Shown here piece after piece: positions 8,847 through 17,255 of a stretch of DNA of 64,000 bases. The DNA comes from Liquorilactobacillus nagelii DSM 13675. Its GTDB lineage: Bacteria; Bacillota; Bacilli; Lactobacillales; Lactobacillaceae. The notes beneath the pieces are model-generated. The model saw only the letters and a list, made by a program, of their open reading frames with translations, did not search any database and was not told the DNA's origin. The stretch is taken from contig NZ_CP049304.1 of NCBI RefSeq assembly GCF_019444005.1, forward strand, positions 1,116,001-1,180,000, read 5' to 3'. A program made the translations under genes and the position numbers. Numbering within the stretch: position 1 is the first letter of the stretch; each line of letters starts with the position of its first letter.

Positions 8847-10253
8847 TTAATTTCCATAGCGTAGTCGCAGCCCTTTGGGAAACGAATTTTTTAAAGTTCC
8901 CTGAGTTAATTTGCCAAAACTAAAAGATTTTTGCTGGCAACTCAGTAAATACCAACCATCAGGCAATTGTTTAAAAGCAGCTTCACGTAAGGGTAACCCT
9001 TGAACATACTGATTCCATTGCTCAATACTTAATTGAATTACATTTTTTGATTCAGTCGGGAATTGTGCTAATGCTAAGCTATAAGCTGGTTCAAAGCGGC
9101 CTTTTTTAAAAACCCCCAACTCCAAGCCGGGACGAACAAAATGTAATGCAGAAATATCTGGCCAGCTTTGCGGATAATAAAACAATCGTTCATTAAAAAC
9201 ACGCAAATCCGCAATTTTACACCAATTAGAAATAAATTGAGTAGCAGCAAATTTTTGCCAATAACTCTTTTCAGATGCTGTCAAATCACGAAAAACTAAT
9301 TTGCTGTGCTGCTTTTTCTTCTTACGTACTTTCTTCTTTATCGTGCCCGTGGATGCTTGAGTTGCTTGAAACTTAGCAATAAAATGGCCTTCACCTTGAA
9401 AATGATGTGGAAATAACCGGACACAATTTTCCAGCTCAATTTGGTCATTGGCCCATTCAGGATGACCACTATCCATCCGTGGCCATTTTTTGATTGGTAA
9501 AATTTTGGCAATCTCAGCTTTTTCTAGTAACCAAGCCGCTATCTGTTCATCTTCTTCAGGAGCAAAAGTACAAGTAGAATAAATCAATTGGCCGCCTGGA
9601 CGTAGCATTTCCAACGCACTTGTTAAAATCTCGCGTTGACGAGCAGCACATTCAGCTGGATATGCTGCTGACCAATATTTAACCGCTGCTGGATCCTTGC
9701 GAAACATTCCTTCGCCCGAACAAGGTGCATCAACCAGAACTTTATCAAAAAAGCCCTTGAAAGTTTTCACTAACCGATCTGGTCGTTCATTCACCACTAA
9801 AACATTTTTGGCACCAATTCTTTCCAGATTTTCGGCCAAAATCTTAGCCCTTGCGCGATTAATTTCATTTGAAACTAATAATCCTTGACCAGCTAATTTT
9901 CCGGCTAACTGAGTTGATTTCCCTCCAGGTGCAGCACATAAATCTAAAACTTTTTCTCCTGGGTGAATCTCCGCAACTTCCGCAACATACATTGCGCTTG
10001 GATCTTGACTATAAAGATAACCCGTTTGATGCTCTAAAGATCGGCCATTAATTTCTCCATAAAATCCAGTTGGTACATATTCAATTGGCTCAGACAAATC
10101 AGCCTTAACCGATTGCCAATTTGGACGTAACGGATTTAAGCGAAAGGCTTTGGTCATGTTTTGCTGCAAACTTGCAAAAAAAGCGGGAGCTTCAGCTTGC
10201 AATAAATTTTGATATTTTTCGATAAATTCCGTGGGTAACTTTAACCTCACCAC
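8847..10253 (-). CDS. rsmF: RsmF/NOL1-NOP2-sun family RNA m5C methyltransferase
   Basis: SAM-dependent cytosine-C5 methyltransferase acting on rRNA (YebU/RsmF type). The SAM site VLDLCAAPGGKSTQLA is near residue 106, VDAPCSGEGMFRKDP near 175 carries the PC catalytic motif, and IYSTCTFAPEEDEQ near 225 carries the second cysteine. A basic linker (KKKVRKKKKQ) at about 305 leads to a C-terminal RNA-binding region (FRPGLELG-like FVRPGLELGVFKKGRFEP near 375). The start is GTG 10253 or GTG 10250; AGGAGG lies 5-8 bases upstream. The preceding gene's stop codon abuts it, so it is co-transcribed with the permease-like gene. Confidence 0.9.
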   Translation of the reverse strand: MVRLKLPTEFIEKYQNLLQAEAPAFFASLQQNMTKAFRLNPLRPNWQSVKADLSEPIEYVPTGFYGEINGRSLEHQTGYLYSQDPSAMYVAEVAEIHPGEKVLDLCAAPGGKSTQLAGKLAGQGLLVSNEINRARAKILAENLERIGAKNVLVVNERPDRLVKTFKGFFDKVLVDAPCSGEGMFRKDPAAVKYWSAAYPAECAARQREILTSALEMLRPGGQLIYSTCTFAPEEDEQIAAWLLEKAEIAKILPIKKWPRMDSGHPEWANDQIELENCVRLFPHHFQGEGHFIAKFQATQASTGTIKKKVRKKKKQHSKLVFRDLTASEKSYWQKFAATQFISNWCKIADLRVFNERLFYYPQSWPDISALHFVRPGLELGVFKKGRFEPAYSLALAQFPTESKNVIQLSIEQWNQYVQGLPLREAAFKQLPDGWYLLSCQQKSFSFGKLTQGTLKNSFPKGLRLRYGN

Positions 10254-11222
10254 TTAAGCCTCCTGTTTAACTAGCACTCGAAGTCGAATAATCAAATATA
10301 CATTGGCAACGATAAAGCTAGCACCAACAAACAACAACAATAACAAATAATTGTACATATTAAAGGTAATCATTCCAACAATTAACCCCAAAACTATCCC
10401 CAGCACACTAAAAAGAGCGTAATAACGCCACTCTTCAAAAACAAATAATGATGCTGTTTTTTGCAGAAAGTGGGCTTCACGATAGCGTTGGCGAGCAAAT
10501 ATGCGCCATAAAGATGTCCCGAACAAGGACCCAAACAAAACTAACAGCAACCCTAAGGCCTCAGCCCAATGAGCTACGGTCCAACTTCCTTGTGACACAA
10601 ACAATTGTTTAGATTTTAAACGATTAACTTTTGAAAGCGGTAGTACATGTTTTAATTGTTGACTGGTTAATTGCTTTTTGCCATCAATAATAATCCGAAA
10701 ATTATTCGCCAGTAATTTTTTACGAGTAGCTGATCCGGGCAAAACAAATATTTGTTTGTCCAAATCAGAACGATACTTATCTCCCATCACCCCTAAAACA
10801 GGATAAAAATGTCCCTGATGTTCAAGATAGCTTTGATCTTTAGGAGTGTATAATTTATTTTTCCAGTCTTTACCAACGACTAGTATTGATACATCAGATT
10901 TAAAATCATTTGCCGAAAAGAAACTACCACTAATCATTGGTGGAACAGAAAAATCACCCGTTCCAAAAAAATAAGTAATATTATTTTTACGATTTTGAAA
11001 GTGAATCTGCAAACTAGGTAGCTGTTTGTTTTGATTAATTTTTTGTTCAAATTCATCCAAAGTTAAAGGTTGTTTTAAAACAACATGAAATGCATCTAAA
11101 GACAAATTATGATTATTTAATTGAATAATTAAATCTCGCTCTTGAATTTTAAAGAAAATAAATACACTCAAAAAAGCTAGTAAAGCTGTATAAATTACTA
11201 GCCAAAGTCCTTTTTTCAACAA
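10254..11222 (-). CDS. MacB/FtsX-like ABC permease domain protein without a partner ATPase
   Basis: A 322-residue membrane protein. The topology is one N-terminal membrane segment (about residues 6-23), an extracytoplasmic domain of about 190 residues, and three membrane segments in the last 110 residues (about 217-240, 263-285 and 290-312). That is the layout of MacB/FtsX-type permeases with a periplasmic core domain. No ATP-binding cassette gene is beside it, and its neighbours are RNA-modification and Fe-S genes. The family assignment comes from topology and a loose MacB-PCD resemblance; I recognise no diagnostic motif. It abuts rsmF, 18 bases after the upstream SufT-like gene, so it is probably in one operon. 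Confidence 0.5.
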   Translation of the reverse strand: MLKKGLWLVIYTALLAFLSVFIFFKIQERDLIIQLNNHNLSLDAFHVVLKQPLTLDEFEQKINQNKQLPSLQIHFQNRKNNITYFFGTGDFSVPPMISGSFFSANDFKSDVSILVVGKDWKNKLYTPKDQSYLEHQGHFYPVLGVMGDKYRSDLDKQIFVLPGSATRKKLLANNFRIIIDGKKQLTSQQLKHVLPLSKVNRLKSKQLFVSQGSWTVAHWAEALGLLLVLFGSLFGTSLWRIFARQRYREAHFLQKTASLFVFEEWRYYALFSVLGIVLGLIVGMITFNMYNYLLLLLFVGASFIVANVYLIIRLRVLVKQEA

Positions 11223-11240
11223 TGATCATTCTCCTGACAT

Positions 11241-11561
11241 CTAATGGATTCCCAAGGCCATCTTTGCGTAACGAGTCATTCGGTTAATTGTCCATGCAGG
11301 CTCCCAAACAAATTGTACATCCACCTGTTTAATTTCCGGTAAGGGTTGTAATGCTCTTTCAACCATATCAGCCAATATATCCGTCAAGGGACACCCCATC
11401 GTAGTTAAGGTCATTTTAATTTGACATAAACCAGCTTGATCCAAGTTAACTTCATAAACCAATCCCAAATTAACAATATCAATTCCTAATTCAGGATCCA
11501 TTACGTCTTCTAGTTTCTCAATAATTTCATCCTTAATTTGTTCCACACTTTTATCTGCCAT
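11241..11561 (-). CDS. SufT/PaaD-like (DUF59, MIP18 family) Fe-S assembly factor
   Basis: 106 residues. The whole length is a MIP18/DUF59 domain: DPELGIDIVNLGLVYEV at 22-38 and LTTMGCPLTDIL near 52-63 with the conserved cysteine, ending in FVWEPAWTINRMT. Family members help mature iron-sulfur proteins. In lactobacilli without a full suf operon nearby this protein usually stands apart, as here. The ATG at 11561 follows GAGGAGAAGAAG. It heads the group that continues into the permease-like gene and rsmF. A second Fe-S-related gene (HesB-like, 16784-17161) lies 5 kb away. Confidence 0.88.
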   Translation of the reverse strand: MADKSVEQIKDEIIEKLEDVMDPELGIDIVNLGLVYEVNLDQAGLCQIKMTLTTMGCPLTDILADMVERALQPLPEIKQVDVQFVWEPAWTINRMTRYAKMALGIH

Positions 11562-11590
11562 CTTCTTCTCCTCTATAGTAAGCTAAAAAA

Positions 11591-12349
11591 TTATTTTGAA
11601 AAATACTCATGAAATTTAGCGGCCATCTCTAACGTCGTCAGATATGATACCTTATGTTTACCACCTTTAGTGGTTGTAAATGTCACATTTTCAGCATACG
11701 AATGATCTTTAATTCTTTCATAAAAGTCTCTGGTCGGCTGATAAGGCACCATTGGGTCAGCTGACCCATGCCAAAAATGTACTGGTCGACCAGCAATCTT
11801 TTGCGGTTCTTGGGAAAGATCGATTACTGCCAGTTGTGAAATCTGATCTTCAACATAAGCAGGATCAACTTTTTCCATCCCAGGGATTTTGGCCAATAAT
11901 TGACGAGCAAATTCCACTGGACAAGGTGATCCCATTAAACAAACGGCCGCGGTAATCTGCGGATAAACTCTTAGTAAAGCACAGGTTGTAATTCCTCCCA
12001 TTGACAGGCCACTAACACCAATTTGCCGTTGATAAATTCCGACATTCTGTTCATATGCTTTGACTAAAAGTGGAAATTCTTGAACTGACTTAGCAATAAT
12101 CTGCCAAAATTCGAGTTGATGCTTTTCAGCTGGACCGGCTACTTGCCTTTGTCCGTGGTACAGCGCATCAGGCATGACAACACGAAAGCCCTGGCGTGCC
12201 AGTTCGTAACCTTGGGTCAGTACCTTTTCTTTGCAACCCGTCCATCCATGATAGAAAAAAACTAATGGCAAAGTTTCATTAGTTAAGCTCGCATCTACCA
12301 ATTCAAGAACCGGGATTTGTTTGACTTCTTTTTCAGTTACCGTGATCAT
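11591..12349 (-). CDS. Alpha/beta hydrolase (YitV-like esterase)
   Basis: 252 residues, cytoplasmic, with no signal peptide. The oxyanion segment is FFYHGWTGCKE near 30, the nucleophile elbow is GLSMGG near 115, the acid is likely in HGSADPMVPY near 200, and the final histidine is in GGKHKVSY near 232. The layout resembles B. subtilis YitV and related prolyl-oligopeptidase-like esterases. The substrate is unknown. The gene lies 29 bases upstream of the SufT-like gene on the same strand and diverges from the Cof phosphatase gene, with a shared promoter region of about 120 bases. Confidence 0.8.
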   Translation of the reverse strand: MITVTEKEVKQIPVLELVDASLTNETLPLVFFYHGWTGCKEKVLTQGYELARQGFRVVMPDALYHGQRQVAGPAEKHQLEFWQIIAKSVQEFPLLVKAYEQNVGIYQRQIGVSGLSMGGITTCALLRVYPQITAAVCLMGSPCPVEFARQLLAKIPGMEKVDPAYVEDQISQLAVIDLSQEPQKIAGRPVHFWHGSADPMVPYQPTRDFYERIKDHSYAENVTFTTTKGGKHKVSYLTTLEMAAKFHEYFSK

Positions 12350-12472
12350 GCCTTCGCCTCCAAATTATGATGATTACATTATACAACGAAAGCTAGCGCA
12401 ATCTCTAGTAAATCAGTACCTTTTGTGCTATCTTAAACATTATGAGTCTAAAATTAAGAGGTGACTTTATTG

Positions 12473-13285
12473 ATGAAACAAAAATTAATTGCACTTGACC
12501 TTGATGGAACCACCCTTGATGCTAAATCCATGTTAACCAACCGAACTAAACTAGTCTTAGAACGTGCCAAACAAGCCGGCCATATTATTTCGATTGTAAC
12601 TGGGCGTCCCTATCGAATCTCAGCTAATTATTATGATGAATTACATTTAAAAACTCCAATGATTAACTTTAATGGTGCCTTAGGACATATACCGCATCAT
12701 CACTGGAAGAAAGAATATCAAAAAACTTTTTCACGTGAAGTTGTCATTAGCCTGTTAGAAAATAAGAGCACATTAGGAATTCAGGTTATCGCTGCGGAAG
12801 CCAAGGATACTATTTTGATTGATCAACCGCAAAATTTTCGTTCTGAATTTTTTCCAACTGCTGTTTCCAAACAGCAATTGCTAACAAAAGATAATTTAAA
12901 AAACGATCCAGCTGCAGCAACCTTACTAATTAATAAAGAAAATGAGGCTACCACCGCAACTTGGATCAAAGAAAACTTTGGTAGTGAAGTCGAAGTCGGT
13001 ATTTGGGGCGGACCAGCACCAATCATTGAGCTTGAACCCTGTGGGATCAGTAAAGCCTTCGGGTTAGAATATTTAGCCCACAGTTATCAGATTAGTCGCA
13101 AAAATATTATTGCTTTTGGTGATGAGCACAATGATCAAGAAATGATTGAATATGCTGGCATAGGAATCGCTATGAAAAATGGAACTGACCAAATTAAAAG
13201 CATTGCCGATGATATTACTAAATTTGATAACCAGCATGATGGAATGGCAGATTACCTTGAAAATTACTTACAATTAGCCAAGTAG
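12473..13285 (+). CDS. Cof-type HAD-superfamily sugar-phosphate phosphatase
   Basis: 270 residues. HAD motif I is ALDLDGTTLD near residue 8, motif II is SIVTGRP near 43, and motif III/IV is the lysine region plus FGDEHNDQEMIEYAG near 215, with the C2-type cap domain between them. This is the Cof/YkrA subfamily, which hydrolyses small phosphorylated metabolites such as sugar phosphates or flavin nucleotides. AAGAGG precedes; I take ATG 12473, though GTG 12461 and TTG 12470 are in frame. It is a single gene followed by a strong terminator. Confidence 0.85.
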   Translation: MKQKLIALDLDGTTLDAKSMLTNRTKLVLERAKQAGHIISIVTGRPYRISANYYDELHLKTPMINFNGALGHIPHHHWKKEYQKTFSREVVISLLENKSTLGIQVIAAEAKDTILIDQPQNFRSEFFPTAVSKQQLLTKDNLKNDPAAATLLINKENEATTATWIKENFGSEVEVGIWGGPAPIIELEPCGISKAFGLEYLAHSYQISRKNIIAFGDEHNDQEMIEYAGIGIAMKNGTDQIKSIADDITKFDNQHDGMADYLENYLQLAK

Positions 13286-13307
13286 AAAATAAATTTCATA
13301 ATAAATA

Positions 13308-13345
13308 GGACCATAGCAAAAATATTATTGCTATGGTCCCTTTGT
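13308..13345 (+). terminator. Rho-independent terminator of the Cof phosphatase gene
   Basis: GGACCATAGCAA and TTGCTATGGTCC pair perfectly over 12 bases with an 8-base loop, followed by CTTTGTT. Confidence 0.85.
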
Positions 13346-13582
13346 TAGTGCCTTTTATTCAGTTCAACCCACTTCCGACTTAACGTCAAAAGCTTGTGAA
13401 AACAGCATCTGTCAGTGCTGTGAAAGCCAAATCGTAGTTTTTGATAAGTATTGTCGAAACGAAGTATCAGAAGTCTTTAAGCCAATTGGCTACTTTGCGT
13501 TGAAAAGTTGCAACAAACTCGTGGCTTCTGATAATTTTTGGCCTTGATCTGCCTAATTAAATTTAGAAATTTCTGACTTAGT
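13346..13582. other. Gene-free segment with several palindromes; possible intergenic repeat or RNA
   Basis: About 240 bases with no usable open frame, between a terminator and the lysA stop. It is less AT-rich than other gaps here and contains ACAGCA-8-TGCTGT, the palindrome AGCCAATTGGCT, and ATCAGAAG facing CTTCTGAT about 65 bases apart. It has no second copy in this window. It may be a dispersed intergenic repeat, a small RNA or a gene remnant; I cannot decide. Confidence 0.35.
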
Positions 13583-14884
13583 TTAAGTTAAATCACAGTT
13601 CAGCATATCTGCATAGGTCTCACGCCGAATAATTAACTGTGCTTTTCCATCTTCACAAAAAACGACAGCTGGACGAGGATTACGATTATAGTTGCTGGCC
13701 ATGGTATAACCGTAAGCTCCAGTGGATGGTATTGCTAAAATATCTCCTGGATGAGTAATTGGTAAAGCTGCTCCCTTAACCAAAATATCTCCAGACTCAC
13801 AATACTTTCCAACAACAGTTACAATCTGTTCATCTAATGCCTGTGGACGGGATGCTAAAAAAGCTTCATATTTTGCTTGATATAAGGCTGGGCGAATATT
13901 GTCACCCATCCCGCCGTCAACTGCAACAAAATGGCAAACCCCTTCAACATCTTTGCGCGAGCCAACAGTATATAAAGTTGTTGCTGCTTCTCCGGCAATC
14001 GCACGCCCAGGTTCAATCCAGATTTCTGGCAATGGTAGTTGCGCGTTTTTGATTCGTTGCTTAACTTCAGTAATAATTTTTGTAGTAAATTCTTCAGGTG
14101 GTAACGGTTGATCTGCTTCTGTATATTTTGTTCCAAAACCCCCACCCAAGTTGAGAATTTCGGCCGTGAAATCAAATTGCTGTTGCCATTTCTGTAATAA
14201 TTCAACCATCTTATCAACTGCCATCAAAAAACCATTGACCGCAAAAATTTGTGAACCGATATGACAGTGAACACCCCGTACTTTCATTCGTGGATTGTTT
14301 AATAACTCTTGTAAAGCCCGATCAGCTTGGCCACTAAGAACATCAAAACCAAATTTAGAATTTTGCTGGCCCGTCGAAATATAACGATGTGTTTCTGCCT
14401 CGATTCCAGGCGCAACACGTAAAACTACTGAAATTTCGGTCTTTTTTTCTTGCAAAATTTGATCTAGAAACTGAATTTCTTGAAAATTATCTACTACGAT
14501 ACAACCAATTTGGGCATCTACTGCCATGGCTAATTCTGCTGGTAATTTATTGTTCCCATGAAATTCGATTCTTTCTGGCGGCATTCCACCCTTTAAAGCT
14601 GCATATAATTCTCCCCCAGAAACAACATCACAACCCAATCCGGCATCAGCAACTAAACGATACATGGCCAAAGCCGAAAAAGCTTTGCTGGCATAAGTTA
14701 CCCGATACGGCAGACCGGCTGTTTCGAAAGCCTGTTTGAAGTGTTTTATAGTCGTTTTGATCCGTTTGACATCATAAGCAATCACTGGTGTCCCAAATTC
14801 TTTAACCAGTTTTAAGGAGTCAACTCCTCCGATTTCTAAGTGTCCTGCCTGATTAATCGCAACTGTATCCGCTATTCTTGTCAA
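13583..14884 (-). CDS. lysA: Diaminopimelate decarboxylase
   Basis: PLP-dependent fold-III enzyme that makes L-lysine from meso-diaminopimelate. The PLP lysine is in YASKAFSA near residue 56, followed by GLGCDVVSGGELY, HGNNK, the HCHIGSQ motif near 190, NLGGGFGTKY near 228, EPGRAIAG near 285, and CESGDIL near 350 with the active-site cysteine. AGAGGAAG stands seven bases before a TTG at 14884, which gives 433 residues; upstream in-frame starts at 14890-14902 overlap the ribosome site. The leader is short and holds no lysine riboswitch or T-box. No other lysine gene is adjacent. Confidence 0.93.
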   Translation of the reverse strand: MTRIADTVAINQAGHLEIGGVDSLKLVKEFGTPVIAYDVKRIKTTIKHFKQAFETAGLPYRVTYASKAFSALAMYRLVADAGLGCDVVSGGELYAALKGGMPPERIEFHGNNKLPAELAMAVDAQIGCIVVDNFQEIQFLDQILQEKKTEISVVLRVAPGIEAETHRYISTGQQNSKFGFDVLSGQADRALQELLNNPRMKVRGVHCHIGSQIFAVNGFLMAVDKMVELLQKWQQQFDFTAEILNLGGGFGTKYTEADQPLPPEEFTTKIITEVKQRIKNAQLPLPEIWIEPGRAIAGEAATTLYTVGSRKDVEGVCHFVAVDGGMGDNIRPALYQAKYEAFLASRPQALDEQIVTVVGKYCESGDILVKGAALPITHPGDILAIPSTGAYGYTMASNYNRNPRPAVVFCEDGKAQLIIRRETYADMLNCDLT

Positions 14885-14930
14885 CTTCAAACTTCCTCTC
14901 AATTAATAAATTAACTTATGTTATTTAAGC

Positions 14931-14966
14931 AAAAACAGCCGGGGGATATTGACCTCCGGCTGTTTT
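14931..14966 (-). terminator. Terminator between the tautomerase gene and lysA
   Basis: AAAACAGCCGG and CCGGCTGTTTT form an 11-base stem. It lies just beyond the tautomerase stop codon on the minus strand, so lysA likely has its own promoter in 14885-14930 or relies on read-through. Confidence 0.8.
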
Positions 14967-14972
14967 AAACGT

Positions 14973-15161
14973 CTACTTGGCATCACTCTTAAGCACTCCG
15001 CCAACACTATAGCGATTTGGCTGCATCTCATTAAGAATAACGTGGACATGTTCAGCCGGTGCTCCGGTATTTTTAGTAACAGCTGAAGTAATATCTTCCA
15101 CTAAATGTTTCAACTGATCTTCAGAACGACCCGCAAGCAAATCAATATGTACAAGTGGCAT
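14973..15161 (-). CDS. 4-oxalocrotonate tautomerase family protein
   Basis: 62 residues, the typical size of this family. The catalytic N-terminal proline follows the start methionine (MPLVHIDLLAGRSEDQ), and TGAPAEHVHVILNEM near 32-46 is the conserved core. These proteins form hexamers and tautomerise 2-hydroxymuconate-like acids; in Firmicutes without aromatic degradation the physiological substrate is unknown. AAAAGGGGG precedes the ATG. It diverges from the dipeptidase gene across about 190 bases that hold the promoters of both. Confidence 0.88.
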   Translation of the reverse strand: MPLVHIDLLAGRSEDQLKHLVEDITSAVTKNTGAPAEHVHVILNEMQPNRYSVGGVLKSDAK

Positions 15162-15352
15162 TTTTATCCCCCTTTTCCTTAATCATAAACCCTAATTATT
15201 AATTCTATTAAACCAAATATAAGATTAGAAAGCAATTAAATTTCAGCAGTTTTTCTAAAAAAAAAAAATTTTGTTTACAATAAGCTAATATTCATTAATA
15301 AGGGAAACTGTTATACTATGAATAAGAACTTAGTAAAGGAAAAGGTAAAAAC

Positions 15353-16777
15353 ATGGAAGGAAAAGAATTTTCAGCATGTACCAGCATTTTAGTTGGTAGA
15401 AAAGCATCGGTTGATGGTTCAACGATGATTGCTCGAACTGAAGATGCCAAAACAGCTTGGCCAAAACACTTTGTAGTTCATCCTCATCAAGAATTTCAAA
15501 CAGCTCCAGAATTTGTCTCACCTGACAACGGCTTTGCAATGAATTTACCAACTATTCGTGGTAAATATACTGCTACTCCTGAATGGACTGATAAATTCGG
15601 GATCTTTGAAGAATCAGGCATCAACGAATATGGGGTTGCGATGAGTGCAACTGAAAGCGCTTATGCCAATGATAGAGTTCTGGGTGTTGATCCATTAATT
15701 GAAAAAGGGATTGGTGAAGAAGCAATGGTTACCATTACATTGCCTTATATTAAATCTGCACGTAATGGTGTTAAATATCTTGGTAAACTGATTGAAAAAT
15801 ACGGTGCTAGTGAGACAAACGGTGTCTTATTTGCCGATCAAACTGAAGTTTGGTACTTGGAGATTGCTACTGGACATTATTGGGCTGCTCAGAGAATTCC
15901 TGATAACTGCTATGCCGTTGTCGGAAATCAATTAGCAATTCAAAATATCAATTTCAATGATCCGCAAAATTTTTTGACCGCGACTGGTTTAAAAAAATTT
16001 GTTTTTGAGAATCACTTGAATAATTCGCGGACCGATTTTAATTTTCGTGAAATCTTTGGTACACAAGATTTGAGTGATTCAATTTATAGCACTCCGCGAG
16101 TCTGGTACGGACAACGCTACTTTAACCCAACAATACAGCAAAATCCGCAAAGTCAGCAGCTACCTTTTGTCCGGCAAGCTGAACGACTTATTTACCGTGA
16201 AGATTTGCAGTTTTTGCTAGGCTCACACTATCAAGGCACTGACTATGATCCTTTAAATTCAACTAACGAAAAGTTGAAGCACAAATTTCGCCCAATTAGT
16301 TTAGCCAAAACCCAAGAGGCCCATATTTTACAACTGCGTCCAGAATATTCAGCTGAACTCAGCGGCATTCACTGGCTAGCGCTAGGAGTAACAGCTCAAA
16401 GTATCTTTGTGCCATTTTATGCCGGAATTACTCAAACTCCGAAAAGTTATCAACTAGGATCGGCAACCTACAGTTCCGATTCAGCTTACTGGCAATTTAA
16501 ATTGCTGGGAATTTTAGTTGATGCACACTATAGTTTGTTTGGTGATTCTTTAGCTACCATGCAAAAAGAAGTCCAGACACAGCTTAATCATACAATTTGG
16601 CAAACAGATCGCCAAGCACAAAAGATGCCCACAGAAAAACTGGTTGAGTTTTTAACTCAAGCCAGTTTAAAAAATGCGGCCTATGTGTTGGAAAAAGTTG
16701 CCGAACTAAGCGCTGAATTAATCACTACAGCAACGGCTTTGTCGCCGCTTGACTTTAAAACCGATGAAAATCTCTAA
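15353..16777 (+). CDS. pepD: C69-family dipeptidase
   Basis: 474 residues. N-terminal nucleophile hydrolase of the PepD/PepDA family, which cleaves dipeptides in the cytoplasm. The candidate nucleophile cysteine is in SACTSILVGRKASVDGST at residues 8-25; in L. helveticus PepDA an equivalent cysteine is close to the N-terminus. ESGINEYGVAMSATES near 90-105 and the GNQLAIQ segment near 200 are also typical. The ATG follows AAAGGAAAAGG. It meets the HesB-like gene tail to tail with only six bases between the stops and no clear terminator. Confidence 0.9.
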   Translation: MEGKEFSACTSILVGRKASVDGSTMIARTEDAKTAWPKHFVVHPHQEFQTAPEFVSPDNGFAMNLPTIRGKYTATPEWTDKFGIFEESGINEYGVAMSATESAYANDRVLGVDPLIEKGIGEEAMVTITLPYIKSARNGVKYLGKLIEKYGASETNGVLFADQTEVWYLEIATGHYWAAQRIPDNCYAVVGNQLAIQNINFNDPQNFLTATGLKKFVFENHLNNSRTDFNFREIFGTQDLSDSIYSTPRVWYGQRYFNPTIQQNPQSQQLPFVRQAERLIYREDLQFLLGSHYQGTDYDPLNSTNEKLKHKFRPISLAKTQEAHILQLRPEYSAELSGIHWLALGVTAQSIFVPFYAGITQTPKSYQLGSATYSSDSAYWQFKLLGILVDAHYSLFGDSLATMQKEVQTQLNHTIWQTDRQAQKMPTEKLVEFLTQASLKNAAYVLEKVAELSAELITTATALSPLDFKTDENL

Positions 16778-16783
16778 AGCAAA

Positions 16784-17161
16784 TTATTTGCTGGAACTTG
16801 TATTAGGTGGGATAACTTCAAACATCATTGCCGCAGTTAATTCGCCGGCATTAGCGCCGGAAAGTCGCAACATTTGATTTTTAGGATTTAAATCCAGCTT
16901 CAACTGCTGATCCATGTAGATCTTACTGTAGCCCTTGATTTTGAAAGCTCCAATATTTGATTCTAAGTCCTGATCATAATCATGTAAGTCCAAACTTGGA
17001 TCGGCCAGCAACACCCGAAAAACTGATGACAGAGCACAAGTTCCCACTCGGGATAAAGACCCTACCCCATCATCAAAGTCTAACAGCAAGACCGAGTCAG
17101 CATGCTGTCGTTGGGCTACTTTAATTTTAGCTGCTGCTGGTGTGGTAACCGTCAAATACAT
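16784..17161 (-). CDS. HesB/YadR/YfhF-like iron-sulfur biosynthesis family protein
   Basis: 125 residues. The sequence pattern (MYLTVTTPAAAKIKVAQ, then LLLDFDDGVGSL, then a C-terminal FKIKGYSKIYMDQQLKLDL) resembles the lactobacillar HesB-like proteins annotated as iron-sulfur cluster biosynthesis. It lacks the C-terminal CGCG motif of true IscA/SufA carriers, so metal binding is doubtful and the family name may describe only the fold. AGGGAGG precedes the ATG at 17161. It diverges from the metallo-beta-lactamase-like gene. Confidence 0.65.
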   Translation of the reverse strand: MYLTVTTPAAAKIKVAQRQHADSVLLLDFDDGVGSLSRVGTCALSSVFRVLLADPSLDLHDYDQDLESNIGAFKIKGYSKIYMDQQLKLDLNPKNQMLRLSGANAGELTAAMMFEVIPPNTSSSK

Positions 17162-17255
17162 GAAAAAACCTCCCTATTTTTTATTTAATTTTGGCATGTG
17201 CTAACTCGTTTAGCAACTGTTTTGCATTATCGAATAACGAAAGGAATAAACCAAA

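Noticed and set aside
13855-14217. A 120-codon open frame on the minus strand within lysA
   Set aside because: It overlaps lysA in another frame, lacks a ribosome site, and lysA carries all its family motifs.
14885-14930. Lysine riboswitch or T-box upstream of lysA
   Set aside because: The gap is only about 45 bases between the tautomerase terminator and the start.
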